The position numbers and the translations under genes are program-made. A DNA stretch of 64,000 nucleotides, from contig NZ_JACJHX010000001.1 in NCBI RefSeq assembly GCF_014138605.1, positions 310,001-374,000 of the forward strand, given 5' to 3'. How positions within the stretch are numbered: the stretch's first letter is position 1; every line of letters begins with the position of its first letter. The notes below the pieces were generated by a model. That model had not been told where the DNA came from and did no database searches. It saw only the letters and a program-made list of their open reading frames with translations. Below are positions 47,219-56,531 of this stretch, piece by piece. Source of the stretch: Peribacillus huizhouensis. GTDB lineage: Bacteria; Bacillota; Bacilli; Bacillales; DSM-1321.

Positions 47219-48427
47219 ATGACCTCAATTTCACTCAAGGTTGACAAGCAATTACCAAATTCCAATACTGCTTATTGGGTATTGATTCTCATGGGATTTT
47301 GCCATTTATTAAATGATTCCCTTCAGGCTGTTGTACCAGCCATGTTCCCAACACTAGAAAAATCCATGCATTTGAGCTACACACAGCTTGGAATGGTTGC
47401 CTTCGCTCTAAATATCGTCGCTTCCTTAATGCAACCTGCAATTGGTTGGTATGCTGATAAGAAACCACTTCCCTTTGCATTACCTATTGGTTTAACGAGC
47501 ACACTTATCGGGATTGGTTTGCTCGCTCTTTCACCTACTTATGAGATGATCATTTTTTCTGTTATCTTAATCGGCATTGGTTCTGCAATCTTTCATCCAG
47601 AAGGATCAAGAGTAGCTTTTATGGCTGGAGGCCCGAAAAGAGGGCTTGCTCAATCGATTTATCAGGTAGGAGGAAATACCGGCCAAGCACTTGCACCACT
47701 TATTTCTGCACTGATCTTTCTCCCATTCGGGCAAAGAGGCGCTCTTTGGTTTGTACCTGTTGCATTCTGTGCAGTTCTTATTCTCATATATATTGCCAGA
47801 TGGTATAAGTCAAGATTAGATGATTATCCTCTTCCAAGGAAAAAGGCGCATGAAAATGCAGGAAAGGTTCAGGGGAAAGCAGTAGTCGCACTAGGAATTG
47901 TATTGTTTATCATTTTCGCACGTTCGTGGTATATATCATGTATGACGAATTTCTATGCATTTTTTCTAATACACGATTATTTATTTTCAATCCGATCGTC
48001 ACAAATTTTCATTTTTGCATTTTTGGCAGCCGGTGCATTTGGAACATTTTTCGGGGGACCTTTGGCTGACCGGTACGGAAGAAAAAATATCATCTTGTTT
48101 TCGGTAGCTGGAAGCGCACCGCTGACTATTCTCCTACCATTTGTCCCAGCATATGTAGCCATTATTCTACTTTTAATTGCTGGATTTATCATCATGACTA
48201 GTTTCTCAGTAACCGTTATCTATGCTCAAGAACTATTCCCTGGCAAGGTTGGAACAATGGCAGGCTTAACGGTAGGATTCGCCTTTGGTATGGGGGCAAT
48301 TGGCTCTGTTGCATTTGGGTACTTAGCAGATTTGATTAGTATTGGAACGACCATTAAATTGGCCGGATTCTTGCCACTTCTTGGTTTACTTGGAATATGG
48401 CTACCGAATGATATGCAACAAAAATAG
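47219..48427 (+). CDS. MFS transporter, fosmidomycin-resistance type
   Basis: A 402-residue major-facilitator protein with about 12 helices. Motifs include HLLNDSLQAVVPAMFPTL in the first helix, the GADR-type loop GGPLADRYGRKN between helices 8 and 9 or equivalent, and an EGSRVAF segment (HPEGSRVAFMAG) typical of Fsr/YfnC proteins. Likely a drug or metabolite efflux pump. ATG 47219 follows AAGGAAGTG. The divergent MarR gene is its probable regulator. Confidence 0.87.
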   Translation: MTSISLKVDKQLPNSNTAYWVLILMGFCHLLNDSLQAVVPAMFPTLEKSMHLSYTQLGMVAFALNIVASLMQPAIGWYADKKPLPFALPIGLTSTLIGIGLLALSPTYEMIIFSVILIGIGSAIFHPEGSRVAFMAGGPKRGLAQSIYQVGGNTGQALAPLISALIFLPFGQRGALWFVPVAFCAVLILIYIARWYKSRLDDYPLPRKKAHENAGKVQGKAVVALGIVLFIIFARSWYISCMTNFYAFFLIHDYLFSIRSSQIFIFAFLAAGAFGTFFGGPLADRYGRKNIILFSVAGSAPLTILLPFVPAYVAIILLLIAGFIIMTSFSVTVIYAQELFPGKVGTMAGLTVGFAFGMGAIGSVAFGYLADLISIGTTIKLAGFLPLLGLLGIWLPNDMQQK

Positions 48428-48512
48428 TGTATTCTTTAATTATGTTTGAATGTACGAATTAATAGAGCGAATATTTTTACAGCAGTTTTTAACTAAAGAA
48501 AAGGGGTTCATT

Positions 48513-49241
48513 ATGAGTGAAGTACTACTTGGCAGCATTCTATCTGCCATGTCGACTGGAGCAGGTGCATTGCTTATCCTGTTCATGCGTGGTACATTAA
48601 CACACCGACTTCGCGATAACTTATTAGCGTTTACAGCAGGGATCATGATGGCCGCATCCCTTTTGAGTCTAATTCCAGAATCATTGGCATCAGGCGGATA
48701 TATCCAGCTTGTCGTTGGAATTTTCTTCGGAGTGTTGATTTTAACATTATTGGAAAAAAACATTCCCCATATTGATATTGACCATGCAATAAAAGGAATT
48801 GAGTTTGATGAAAAAGCATTATTAATCATTACTGCCATCACATTACATAATATCCCAGAAGGTCTTTCTGTCGGTGTGAGCTATGCCTCTGATACTGAAG
48901 GAACAGGCAATCTTATTGCCTTTGCCATTGGTTTGCAAAATGCTCCGGAGGGCCTTCTAGTTGCATTATTCTTAGTCAATCAACGTATTAGTAAATTTAA
49001 AGCATTTATTGTAGCGACCTTGACTGGTGCGATTGAGATTATTACCGCACTGCTCGGCTTCTACCTTACCTCTTACATTGGATTTCTTGTATCGTATGGA
49101 TTGGCCTTTGCTGCCGGCGCCATGTTATTCATCGTTTATAAAGAATTAATACCCGAAAGCCATGGAGACGGCAACGAGCGCACATCAACGTATTCCTTTA
49201 TTGTTGGACTTTTATTTATGATCCTTCTTCTAAATATGTAG
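48513..49241 (+). CDS. ZIP-family metal transporter
   Basis: A 242-residue ZIP transporter with eight hydrophobic segments. The metal-site helices 4 and 5 read LHNIPEGLSVG and GLQNAPEGLLVA; the second lacks the usual His, as in some ZupT-like members. Uptake of zinc or another divalent ion is inferred. I chose ATG 48513 (AAAAGGGG upstream) rather than the frame from 48450. It is 85 bp after the MFS gene in the same direction. Confidence 0.87.
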   Translation: MSEVLLGSILSAMSTGAGALLILFMRGTLTHRLRDNLLAFTAGIMMAASLLSLIPESLASGGYIQLVVGIFFGVLILTLLEKNIPHIDIDHAIKGIEFDEKALLIITAITLHNIPEGLSVGVSYASDTEGTGNLIAFAIGLQNAPEGLLVALFLVNQRISKFKAFIVATLTGAIEIITALLGFYLTSYIGFLVSYGLAFAAGAMLFIVYKELIPESHGDGNERTSTYSFIVGLLFMILLLNM

Positions 49242-49346
49242 ATGAATTCGATTCTATTACGCTTAGAAAAATCCGACTCATTATTTGACAGTAATTAGGA
49301 TGTACCTTGTTAAAAATACTTACTCTAGCATTGTGATGCATCCTAT

Positions 49347-49408
49347 AAAAAAGCTGTTTTCAGAATGTTTTCACTGGATGAATACATTCTGAAAACAGCT
49401 TTTTTATC
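49347..49408 (+). terminator. Terminator after the ZIP gene
   Basis: AAAAAGCTGTTTTCAGAATG / CATTCTGAAAACAGCTTTTT with T run: a 20-bp near-perfect stem. Confidence 0.9.
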
Positions 49409-49567
49409 TTCGTTGTAAACTATGATTTTTCTACTATTTTTGAGATAGAATTCAAGGTGAGAGACATCTTAGATGATTGGATAATAGTTCGATTAATCTG
49501 GCAATTATGCGATGTTTAGACTTGCGAAGTTTTTAGGTTATGTAGTACTCACAACTGGATGCTGAGA

Positions 49568-49801
49568 TTAGCTTAGGTAAGAAAATGGTTGTTGAACAAT
49601 CATAATCATATTGTTCACGTTAAACTTTTCTTCAAAAACATGGTTTTTCTGCACATAACTATATTCATTTATTAACACATCAAGCTCTTGACTGGAACGA
49701 ATCGTAAGTTCATCTGTCATTCCGTACATTTCTGCTAATTGAAGCATTTCGATTCTCTTCTCTTGAATTTCATTAAACATTTTTACTGCACTGGGTTTCA
49801 T
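49568..49801 (-). CDS. spo0E: Spo0E-like aspartyl-phosphate phosphatase
   Basis: A 77-residue protein with the Spo0E signature SQELDVLINEY, following a helix IQEKRIEMLQLAEMYGMTD. Such proteins dephosphorylate Spo0A-P and delay sporulation. B. subtilis spo0E lies near ykvA, as here, so it is probably the positional orthologue, but other Spo0E-like paralogues exist. ATG 49801 follows GGAGGAAG. The C-terminal tail NMIMIVQQPF is hydrophobic. Confidence 0.78.
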   Translation of the reverse strand: MKPSAVKMFNEIQEKRIEMLQLAEMYGMTDELTIRSSQELDVLINEYSYVQKNHVFEEKFNVNNMIMIVQQPFSYLS

Positions 49802-50136
49802 GATTACTTCAGCTTCCTCCTGCCAAGTTAATAGTTGAATACTAATGGATTATTACAAATTTTTCATAGTCTGTAAATAGATTCGCAAAAAAAGACAAAA
49901 CCTTTTATATTTTTACATCGGAATTCAAATAGTGGTGAAAGAATCGTTATTGGTTAATAGATATCTATTTATTAAGGGTGTACAGAGTCAATCCCTGGGT
50001 AGATTATAATGTAGAAGAGTTTTTTAAGAGGAATTTCCCGTTTACATTTTGGGGTATATGACATACACCGTAGTTGCGCTTTAATTTGATTCATAATGGG
50101 TAGAGTAGGTATAGAAAAGTGAATGGAGGTAGGATT
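49802..50136. other. Gap between spo0E and ykvA, nothing recognisable
   Basis: Divergent promoter region. I see no repeat, ORF or RNA motif. Confidence 0.55.
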
Positions 50137-50532
50137 ATGTTTCTAAACAAGAAATTTCAAAAAGGCTTATCATTATTTAAAAAAGAGGCGCAACATTATT
50201 CAACTAATAAGCAAGATGCTGGAAAATTATTGGGAAAAGCAGGTTTGAAAGCAAAAAAAAATGAATCAACGCTGAAAGAAGTTTGGACCAACCTTCAAAC
50301 GCTGTTTCAAATGATAAAAGCTTGGATCTCCGGTGATTATCAGCAAATCCCAACCCGTACTTTACTCATCATATTTGCTGCGATTACCTATTTCGTTTCG
50401 CCGATTGATCTCATACCTGACTTTCTATTTGGGTTCGGTTTGCTCGATGATGTAGCAGTACTTACCTTCGCTTTTAAACAAATTGAACATGATTTAGAAG
50501 TCTTTAAAGTATGGAAACAAAATGTAGAATGA
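50137..50532 (+). CDS. ykvA: YkvA-family membrane protein (DUF1232)
   Basis: A 131-residue protein of the DUF1232 family. The hallmark YFVSPIDLIPDF followed by LLDDVAVLTFAFK is near residue 85-110 within a hydrophobic stretch; the N-terminal third is basic and soluble. Function unknown. I chose ATG 50137 with GGAGGTAGG upstream. Confidence 0.88.
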   Translation: MFLNKKFQKGLSLFKKEAQHYSTNKQDAGKLLGKAGLKAKKNESTLKEVWTNLQTLFQMIKAWISGDYQQIPTRTLLIIFAAITYFVSPIDLIPDFLFGFGLLDDVAVLTFAFKQIEHDLEVFKVWKQNVE

Positions 50533-50537
50533 TTGGA

Positions 50538-50782
50538 TAAAGTGAAACTTCAATCATTAGAGGTCTTCTTCATCCCCCAATGGTTGTTAGTCGCGTTCTA
50601 CTGTCTTCGTCTGTGTGACCTACATCATGTGGGCACAAACTTACCTTTGAAAACCACAAAGGCAAATTTCACTGTATCTTACTATTCGAACATTATCAGG
50701 CAGTTATCCCTACCTTACGCTTCTTCGGATTCCTATAAGCCTTGGGGTTAGGGTCTTGCTGCCCGTTTATGCAGGATAATCA
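50538..50782 (+). repeat. Family A repeat, long copy
   Basis: GATAAAGTGAAACTTCAATCATTAG, CATCCCCCAATGGTTGTTAG, TCTTCGTCTGTGTGACC, TGTGGGCACAAACTTACC / GGCAAATTTCACTG, GGCAGTTATCCCTACC...GGGTCTTGCTGCCCG, TTTATGCAGGATAA. It begins 6 bp after the ykvA stop. Confidence 0.85.
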
Positions 50783-50794
50783 ATAACGAAAAGC

Positions 50795-51289
50795 CTATTG
50801 AGTGATACGTTCTCCTTTAAGCAATAATTCTTTAATATGTATTCGGCTGCCCGCGTATCCTGTTAAAGTTCCATTTTTCCCGACTACTCGATGACAAGGA
50901 ATAATAAATGGAAGAGGATTCGCGCGGCTTGCTTGACCAACTGCTCTAACTGCATTCGGCCTGTTAATCGCTACAGCGATTTCACTATAAGTCCTCGTTT
51001 CTCCCCTAGGAATTCTACTGATTTCCTCCCATACTTTTCGTTGGAACTCTGTACCACTCAATATACATACTTCAGGAAAGTCAACTACTTCTCCACTCAA
51101 ATATGCAGTTAACATAGGAAGAATCCTAGTGAATACGAAATGTTCCTTATCAAAGATTACGTCCAATTTCTTACTTCTCTTTTTAAAATCATCTTCTCCA
51201 AATGAGATACTGACAAGTTGCTCCTCATTCGCAAGTAAATATAAGTCACCAGCGAATGGATGATGATAGTCGGTATAATAGTATGTCAT
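50795..51289 (-). CDS. ogt: Methylated-DNA-protein cysteine methyltransferase
   Basis: A 164-residue suicidal DNA-repair protein that takes the methyl group from O6-methylguanine on the Cys of PCHRVVG (near residue 130). The helix-turn-helix part RGETRTYSEIAVAINRP, then AVGQASRANP, precedes it. I chose ATG 51289, ten bases after the kinE stop; the ribosome site (GAGAGGG) is far, so translation may depend on coupling to kinE. The kinE-ogt order is also that of B. subtilis. Confidence 0.92.
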   Translation of the reverse strand: MTYYYTDYHHPFAGDLYLLANEEQLVSISFGEDDFKKRSKKLDVIFDKEHFVFTRILPMLTAYLSGEVVDFPEVCILSGTEFQRKVWEEISRIPRGETRTYSEIAVAINRPNAVRAVGQASRANPLPFIIPCHRVVGKNGTLTGYAGSRIHIKELLLKGERITQ

Positions 51290-51299
51290 AATTCTAGCT

Positions 51300-53474
51300 T
51301 TAACCCTCTCTAGGAATCGGTAGAAAGATATGGAATGTCGCTCCTTTTCCTGCTTCACTTTCTACTTCGATATAACCTTTATGCTCTTCAATAATTTTAT
51401 AACTAACCATCAATCCAAGTCCAGTTCCTCGTTCTTTCGTTGTATAAAATGGTTCCCCGAGCCTTCTTAGCTTTTCTTCTGTAATTCCAGGACCATGATC
51501 TATAATGGAGATTTTTACAAATGAATCATTAATTCGTTCCGTATTAATGATTACGAAACTACCATCATTCGATACTTCAATCGCATTTTTGATAATATTG
51601 ATGAGCACTTGCTTTAACTGATTTCCTTCACAAAAAACGTCACAATTATCCTTCGTGAGATTCCGTTTAAGTTGAATATTATTAAGCATGGCTTGTGCCT
51701 CAAGAAAATCTGCTGTTTCTTTTACAATCACATTTACATCTTGGTTAGAGTATTTTAGCGCCTGTGGCTTGGCTAAGAATAAAAACTCCGTTATAATCGT
51801 TTCTATACGCTGTAGCTCTGAAGTAATCACATTAAAATAGGTCGTATAGTCCTCTTTCACACTATTTTGCAGTAATTGAATGAAGCCTTTTATAGCTGTC
51901 ATAGGGTTGCGAATTTCATGTGCAATGCCAGCTGCTAGTTCTCCTACGACATGTAGTGTATCTGATTTGCGAATTTGCTCTTCCATTGCCAGTTTTTCTG
52001 TGACATCTCGAATAATTGTAAAATTCGTGCCAACGTATAAGTTTTCTCGTGTAGCAAATTCGATATGCTTTACCTCGCCATTTTCAAACGGAATCGCAAT
52101 GGTTGATATTTCAGATTCACTTTGTATGGCAAGTTCAATATGCTCATGTAATAAATTAATTAATTCTTTTTGAGAGTTGGGAATGTTTATTCTTTCAAAT
52201 GAGCCTTTATGAGAACCGTTCTTAACAATTCCGAGAATATTAGTACCTGCATGATTAATATCAATAATACGGTCATTCGTCCAAAGGATCATACCATCTA
52301 ATGATCCTTCAAAGATTTTTCTAAACTTCCATTCACTTTTCCTTAGCTCTGTTTCAATCAGCCATCTCTCACTAACATTACGAAAGATTGTTAAGTTATA
52401 TCCTTCAGCATGATGTTTTTTTCCGGTGAATTCTAATAATTTTATTTGACCATTTGGCATTTTAAAAAATAGCTCTTCTCGAATTTCTCCTCTTTCTTCG
52501 AATTTATTAATTACAGTCTTAAAGTTTTGATGATTTTTGTACACATAGCTGCCAATTATACTACCAATTAGTTCATCGTGCGTAGATTCGAAAATTTTAC
52601 AAGCTGCTTCATTCGCTTGAAAAATGGTCCCATCTTCTTTCCAAAATAGAATCGCATCCATCGAATGGTCGAACAACTCTGCAAAGACCTTTTCACTTTT
52701 CTCAGCTCTTTTTTTCATCACCATTCCTTCTGACATATTTCTAAATATTGACATATACAGATTATTTTGTTTATTCGTACTAGTTATATATTTGAATAGA
52801 GTGAATTCTTCATCTGAAAACATTTCCACCTCCCCACTAAAGGACCCATATAGGTTCACTTTCTCAATCCCCTCTTGCCAATTAAGTAAGTTTTTAGGCG
52901 AAATAATCCCTCGAATGTTATCACCAATAATATCCTTTTTTCGCTTACCAAGCATTTTACAAAAAGAATCATTCGCATCCATAATAATTCCGTTTTTATC
53001 ATAAATGATGATGCTATCCACGGCATATTTAAAAACATCCAAAAATAATTGCATAGGAACAATAGGCTTATCACTTAATATTGACGGGCTTGTAACATCT
53101 TGTAGCTTCAAAATGCGGAGACCAACCCTATTGGAGCTAGTTTCTTGATATTCAATATGTTTGATCTCACCTTTTTTTAATTGAATAATCCACAGATTTC
53201 TATGCTTGAGGATTTGAATTGTCGTAATATAAGGTAGATAAATCTTTTGTGAGTCATTTAATATCCTACCAAAAAGAAATTCTTCAGAAGATAGCCCAAA
53301 TAAGCTACAAGCAGACTGATTCGCATGAGTTATTTCATTTTCAGAGTTTAGCATTATATATGCGTCAGACAATGAATCGAATAACTCTTTGAAATCATCT
53401 ATTTGACGGTTTAATTGATCAATCTCCTTTTGATAGATTGATATATCCTGTTGTGAAGGATTTACATTTTTCAT
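51300..53474 (-). CDS. kinE: PAS-domain sporulation-type histidine kinase
   Basis: A 724-residue soluble kinase (no clear membrane segment). It has about five PAS-like segments (around 20-80, 140-240, 260-370, 380-480), then HisKA with GELAAGIAHEIRNPMTAIKGF and HATPase_c with NIIKNAIEVS, DHGPGITEEK and GTGLGLMVSYKII. KinE in B. subtilis (about 738 residues) lies next to ykrP and ogt, as here, and can feed the Spo0A phosphorelay. No strong ribosome site precedes ATG 53474. No cognate regulator is adjacent, as usual for orphan Kin proteins. Confidence 0.85.
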   Translation of the reverse strand: MKNVNPSQQDISIYQKEIDQLNRQIDDFKELFDSLSDAYIMLNSENEITHANQSACSLFGLSSEEFLFGRILNDSQKIYLPYITTIQILKHRNLWIIQLKKGEIKHIEYQETSSNRVGLRILKLQDVTSPSILSDKPIVPMQLFLDVFKYAVDSIIIYDKNGIIMDANDSFCKMLGKRKKDIIGDNIRGIISPKNLLNWQEGIEKVNLYGSFSGEVEMFSDEEFTLFKYITSTNKQNNLYMSIFRNMSEGMVMKKRAEKSEKVFAELFDHSMDAILFWKEDGTIFQANEAACKIFESTHDELIGSIIGSYVYKNHQNFKTVINKFEERGEIREELFFKMPNGQIKLLEFTGKKHHAEGYNLTIFRNVSERWLIETELRKSEWKFRKIFEGSLDGMILWTNDRIIDINHAGTNILGIVKNGSHKGSFERINIPNSQKELINLLHEHIELAIQSESEISTIAIPFENGEVKHIEFATRENLYVGTNFTIIRDVTEKLAMEEQIRKSDTLHVVGELAAGIAHEIRNPMTAIKGFIQLLQNSVKEDYTTYFNVITSELQRIETIITEFLFLAKPQALKYSNQDVNVIVKETADFLEAQAMLNNIQLKRNLTKDNCDVFCEGNQLKQVLINIIKNAIEVSNDGSFVIINTERINDSFVKISIIDHGPGITEEKLRRLGEPFYTTKERGTGLGLMVSYKIIEEHKGYIEVESEAGKGATFHIFLPIPREG

Positions 53475-53739
53475 TCTGTAACGGGTTAATATCTCAACTT
53501 CGTTATTTTTTCAAGTCAAAATACCGCCCTTCTCTCCTTTCATTTCAAAAATTTAAGAACATCGACTAACTCTGCTTAAGTCCTTATACTTCTATAAATG
53601 ATCATTTTTTGTAAAACAAAATTCATTAATGTCTAGAAATCACATTTTTTGTAATATCAAATTACAATACTATTCAGAATACTAAGTATGAAAATATCCA
53701 AAGTAAATATATTTTTCTTTAGTTGATATAGGTATATGC

Positions 53740-53852
53740 AATAAAGTGAAACTTCCAGCAGTGAGGAGTTCCTTCATCCCCCACCTACCTTCTATACACC
53801 TCATAATCTTGATGTGGGGTCTTACTGCCCGTTAAAGCGGGATAAAAACCCA
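53740..53852 (+). repeat. Family A repeat, short copy
   Basis: AATAAAGTGAAACTTCCAGCAG, TTCATCCCCCACCTAC... / GATGTGGGGTCTTACTGCCCG, TTAAAGCGGGATAAAA. The rest of 53475-54052 is AT-rich with nothing recognised. Confidence 0.75.
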
Positions 53853-54052
53853 TGAAAAGGTATCTATTTTCTATTAATTTCTGGAAAATTGGGCAATTAC
53901 ATTCTTATACATATTAACATTATTTCGCTAATTCTCCTGACTTTTTTAGAATTTTTCTCTTTAAAAGTCAGATAATTCCGATTATATTAATATTTTTTTA
54001 TTAAAAAATTTAAGGTATAATGATTTTCGTTCATAAAAAGTGGGTATATAAG

Positions 54053-54195
54053 AAGAGTAACTTTTTCTTGGAAAAGGGCGAGGGCTCGCAAATTAGCTCC
54101 GCACCATCACTTTCATAAGTTGATATAGTTTAACCTAAACCTTGATCACCGTTGGTTTTTAGAGCAAACGCTCATAGACGTTTGTTTTTGCTCAT
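54053..54195 (-). repeat. Family C element, copy 2 (upstream of ykrP)
   Basis: Read on the minus strand: CGTCTATGAGCGTTTGCTC, ACCAACGGTGATCAAGG, TATATCAACTTATGAA, GGTGCGGAGCT, GAGCCCTCGCCCTTTTCC, AAGAAAAAG. Block order equals copy 1 at 40820. The GC-rich block can fold (GGTG / CGCC ends), and CAAACG / CGTTTG forms a hairpin. Confidence 0.7.
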
Positions 54196-54226
54196 TTAAG
54201 GAGATATATTGAATGGAGGCCACTAT

Positions 54227-55270
54227 ATGACAAAAAGAAATTTTTATTTTGATAATGCGAAATTCATTTTGATAGCGTTTGTCGTATTCGGTCATCTCTT
54301 AAACAGTTATATTCAAGGCAGCGAAGAAATAAATGCTCTCTATAAAACAATTTATTCGTTCCATATGCCAGCTTTTATTTTAGTTTCTGGTTTTTTCGCA
54401 AAAGGATTTTATCAAAAAGGATATATCGCTAAAATTACAAAGAAGCTGATTATTCCATACCTAATTTTTCAAGTCATCTATTCGATTTTCTATTTTTTTC
54501 TATATGACAAATCGACTTTAAATGTAGATCTTCTCAATCCACATTGGTCACTTTGGTTTTTAATTAGCTTATTTTTCTGGAATATCATGTTACTTGGCTT
54601 TGCAAAATTGAAGCCCTTAACTGGAATTGCAGTTGCATTGGGAATTACACTGCTCGTAGGCTATGTAGATATAGTTACTAATTTCTTAAGTTTATCAAGG
54701 ACTTTTGTATTTTTCCCTCTGTTCCTTATTGGATACCATCTGAAGAAGGAGCATTTGGTCAAGCTGTTCAATCCAAAAATTCGATTAGGTGCAACAATCA
54801 TTATGGTTATTGTATTTATTGGCTTTTATTTATTTCCAGACATTAACTATAAATGGCTTCTTGGATCTAAACCATATTCTGAATTAGAAACAGCAAGTAT
54901 CATTTCGATGTTCAAAAGATTAGGTTTCTATGCTTTAAGTTTACTCATGGTTTTTAGTTTTCTTTCTTTAATTCCACGAGAAAGACACTTCTTTACCAAA
55001 TGGGGAGAGCAAACACTATATGTTTATTTACTGCACGGTTTTATCATACGTACCTTTAGAGAAAGCAGTATGAAAGGTTATTTTACTGATGTTGAAAACT
55101 ATATCATGCTTGCAGGAATTTCCTTTTTAATAACCGTACTTTTATCAAGCCAGTTTATCACGTCACTTGCCCAACCAATTATCGAAATAAAAACAACACA
55201 ATTTGCAAACTTAATCAAGAAATTTTCTTTGTACTTTAAACTTTATAAAAAACGCTGGCAAGATCAATAA
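54227..55270 (+). CDS. ykrP: Acyltransferase-3 family membrane protein YkrP
   Basis: A 347-residue membrane protein with about ten helices of the acyltransferase 3 family. The N-terminal catalytic-type pattern DNAKFILIAFVVFGHLL contains the conserved His, and the SFHMPAFILVSGFF segment is typical. Such enzymes acylate sugars or surface polymers; the substrate is unknown. I chose ATG 54227 (TGGAGG upstream). Divergent from kinE across a 750-bp gap, the same neighbours as in B. subtilis. Confidence 0.87.
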   Translation: MTKRNFYFDNAKFILIAFVVFGHLLNSYIQGSEEINALYKTIYSFHMPAFILVSGFFAKGFYQKGYIAKITKKLIIPYLIFQVIYSIFYFFLYDKSTLNVDLLNPHWSLWFLISLFFWNIMLLGFAKLKPLTGIAVALGITLLVGYVDIVTNFLSLSRTFVFFPLFLIGYHLKKEHLVKLFNPKIRLGATIIMVIVFIGFYLFPDINYKWLLGSKPYSELETASIISMFKRLGFYALSLLMVFSFLSLIPRERHFFTKWGEQTLYVYLLHGFIIRTFRESSMKGYFTDVENYIMLAGISFLITVLLSSQFITSLAQPIIEIKTTQFANLIKKFSLYFKLYKKRWQDQ

Positions 55271-55375
55271 AAAATGGAGAAATGGGGTAGATCCCATTTC
55301 TCCAGTGTGATACTTATTTGAACTGTTTTGTAATGCTAAAATTTCTTTCGTTATGGTATTTATGGTGTTCTCTTG

Positions 55376-55412
55376 TTCATAATCACCGGCAAATTTCCGG
55401 TGATTATTTCTT
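55376..55412 (+). terminator. Terminator downstream of ykrP
   Basis: AATCACCGG-CAAATTT-CCGGTGATT followed by ATTTCTTTTT on the plus strand. Its right arm overlaps the stop of the minus-strand 45-aa ORF. Confidence 0.8.
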
Positions 55413-55541
55413 TTTATGCTTGGTTGAAGACAAAACGTCATAAATTTTTGCTGCATTCAAATCACTAGTAAATTCCGTTCCGAATTCTTCGCGAACATGG
55501 ATTTTAGACTTATCATTTTTTTTAGCCTTTTGATTATTCAT
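55404..55541 (-). CDS. Small basic protein (45 aa), possible spore protein
   Basis: MNNQKAKKNDKSKIHVREE followed by FGTEFTSDLNAAKI and a Lys-rich tail. ATG 55541 overlaps the stop of the upstream ORF and is preceded by AAAAGGGAAAACAC. FGTEF.SD resembles the repeated EFASET-type segment of gamma-type small acid-soluble spore proteins, but the match is short and I would not assign it. No other family recognised. Confidence 0.6.
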   Translation of the reverse strand: MNNQKAKKNDKSKIHVREEFGTEFTSDLNAAKIYDVLSSTKHKKK

Positions 55542-55698
55542 GTGTTTTCCCTTTTCTCCCCTGCTTTGAATTACGATTTGCACCCTTCATCATATCTTCA
55601 TCCATTGCAAATTCATTTGCATATTCATTTTCTGCCTGATTTCGTTTTGGCGTCTTGCTCGTTTTCAGAGCACCATCTACATTTGCTTTTCGTTTCAC
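55534..55698 (-). CDS. Small charged protein (54 aa), possible spore protein
   Basis: It starts at GTG 55698 with (M)KRKANVDGALKTSKTPKRN, then an acidic ENEYANEFAMDEDMMKG segment and a basic tail. The stop overlaps the start of the 45-aa ORF by 8 bp, a strong sign that both are translated. KRKAN...NEYANEF recalls SspO-type minor spore proteins (KRKAN...YNEEFANE); the match is partial. GGATGG lies upstream of the GTG. Confidence 0.6.
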   Translation of the reverse strand: MKRKANVDGALKTSKTPKRNQAENEYANEFAMDEDMMKGANRNSKQGRKGKTHE

Positions 55699-55949
55699 TA
55701 TTCATTCACCATCCTTATCCAAACTAGCTTGCTTGTTAGGATGGGGTAATTTCTTTCAATTTTATTCAGCTTAGCAATGCTGAATCCGAAAAAGCTGACG
55801 TAAATGAATTGACATCCATTCCAACTTCAACCTTACAAACCATTATTGATGTACTTTACCAGAACAATTCATTAATAATAACAAGTGATTATCCCATAAT
55901 ACTAATACAGTGGTTAACCACCACTGAAAAAAAGTAAGGGGCGATTATA

Positions 55950-56141
55950 ATGGCAAACAACAGTAATAACTTATTAGTACCTGGAATTGAACAAGCACTT
56001 GACCAAATCAAATATGAAATCGCACAAGAATTCGGAGTGCATTTAGGTGCTGAATCTACATCACGCTCAAACGGATCTGTCGGTGGAGAAATAACAAAAC
56101 GACTTGTGCAACAAGCTCAATCTCAACTTCAAGGTAGATAA
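55950..56141 (+). CDS. sspD: Alpha/beta-type small acid-soluble spore protein
   Basis: A 63-residue SASP that coats spore DNA and protects it from UV. The GPR protease site EIAQEFGV (around residue 27-34) and [13 protein letters not shown] near the C-terminus are diagnostic. ATG 55950 follows AAGGGGCG. The leader has a perfect inverted repeat CAGTGG-TTAACCA-CCACTG at 55908-55926. Its position beside ykrP points to SspD, although SASP genes are alike. Confidence 0.93.
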   Translation: MANNSNNLLVPGIEQALDQIKYEIAQEFGVHLGAESTSRSNGSVGGEITKRLVQQAQSQLQGR

Positions 56142-56211
56142 TAAAACTAAAACTGAATATGTAATGGATTTAAGAACAATTACATGCACTATAGCATGAG
56201 TCAAAAAACAT

Positions 56212-56280
56212 AGGATGACTTCAAAGCGCAATTCTCCAACATTCGGAGAGTTACCGATTGGAGTCATCCTCTTTCTTTTT
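56212..56280 (+). terminator. Terminator of sspD
   Basis: AGGATGACT / AGTCATCCT enclosing a second hairpin TTCTCC / GGAGAG, then CTTTCTTTTT. Confidence 0.85.
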
Positions 56281-56531
56281 ATGTTGTTTCTTCGCTACTC
56301 GGAAAAATATCAGAATATTTAAATAATTACAGATGCATAAAGGATTATTCATGTTTACCATCGAATGTTAAAAAGAAAATAAAAATATTTCGAAATGAAT
56401 ACACATCATTAATTATTAGCAACAAGTGGTAGTATCATGATATGATAATATCATTCTTCCTACTTGATTTTCCGTTACCAAATAATCGGAAAAAAACAGA
56501 TAGCTTATATGTATCAGAGGTGAACACACAA

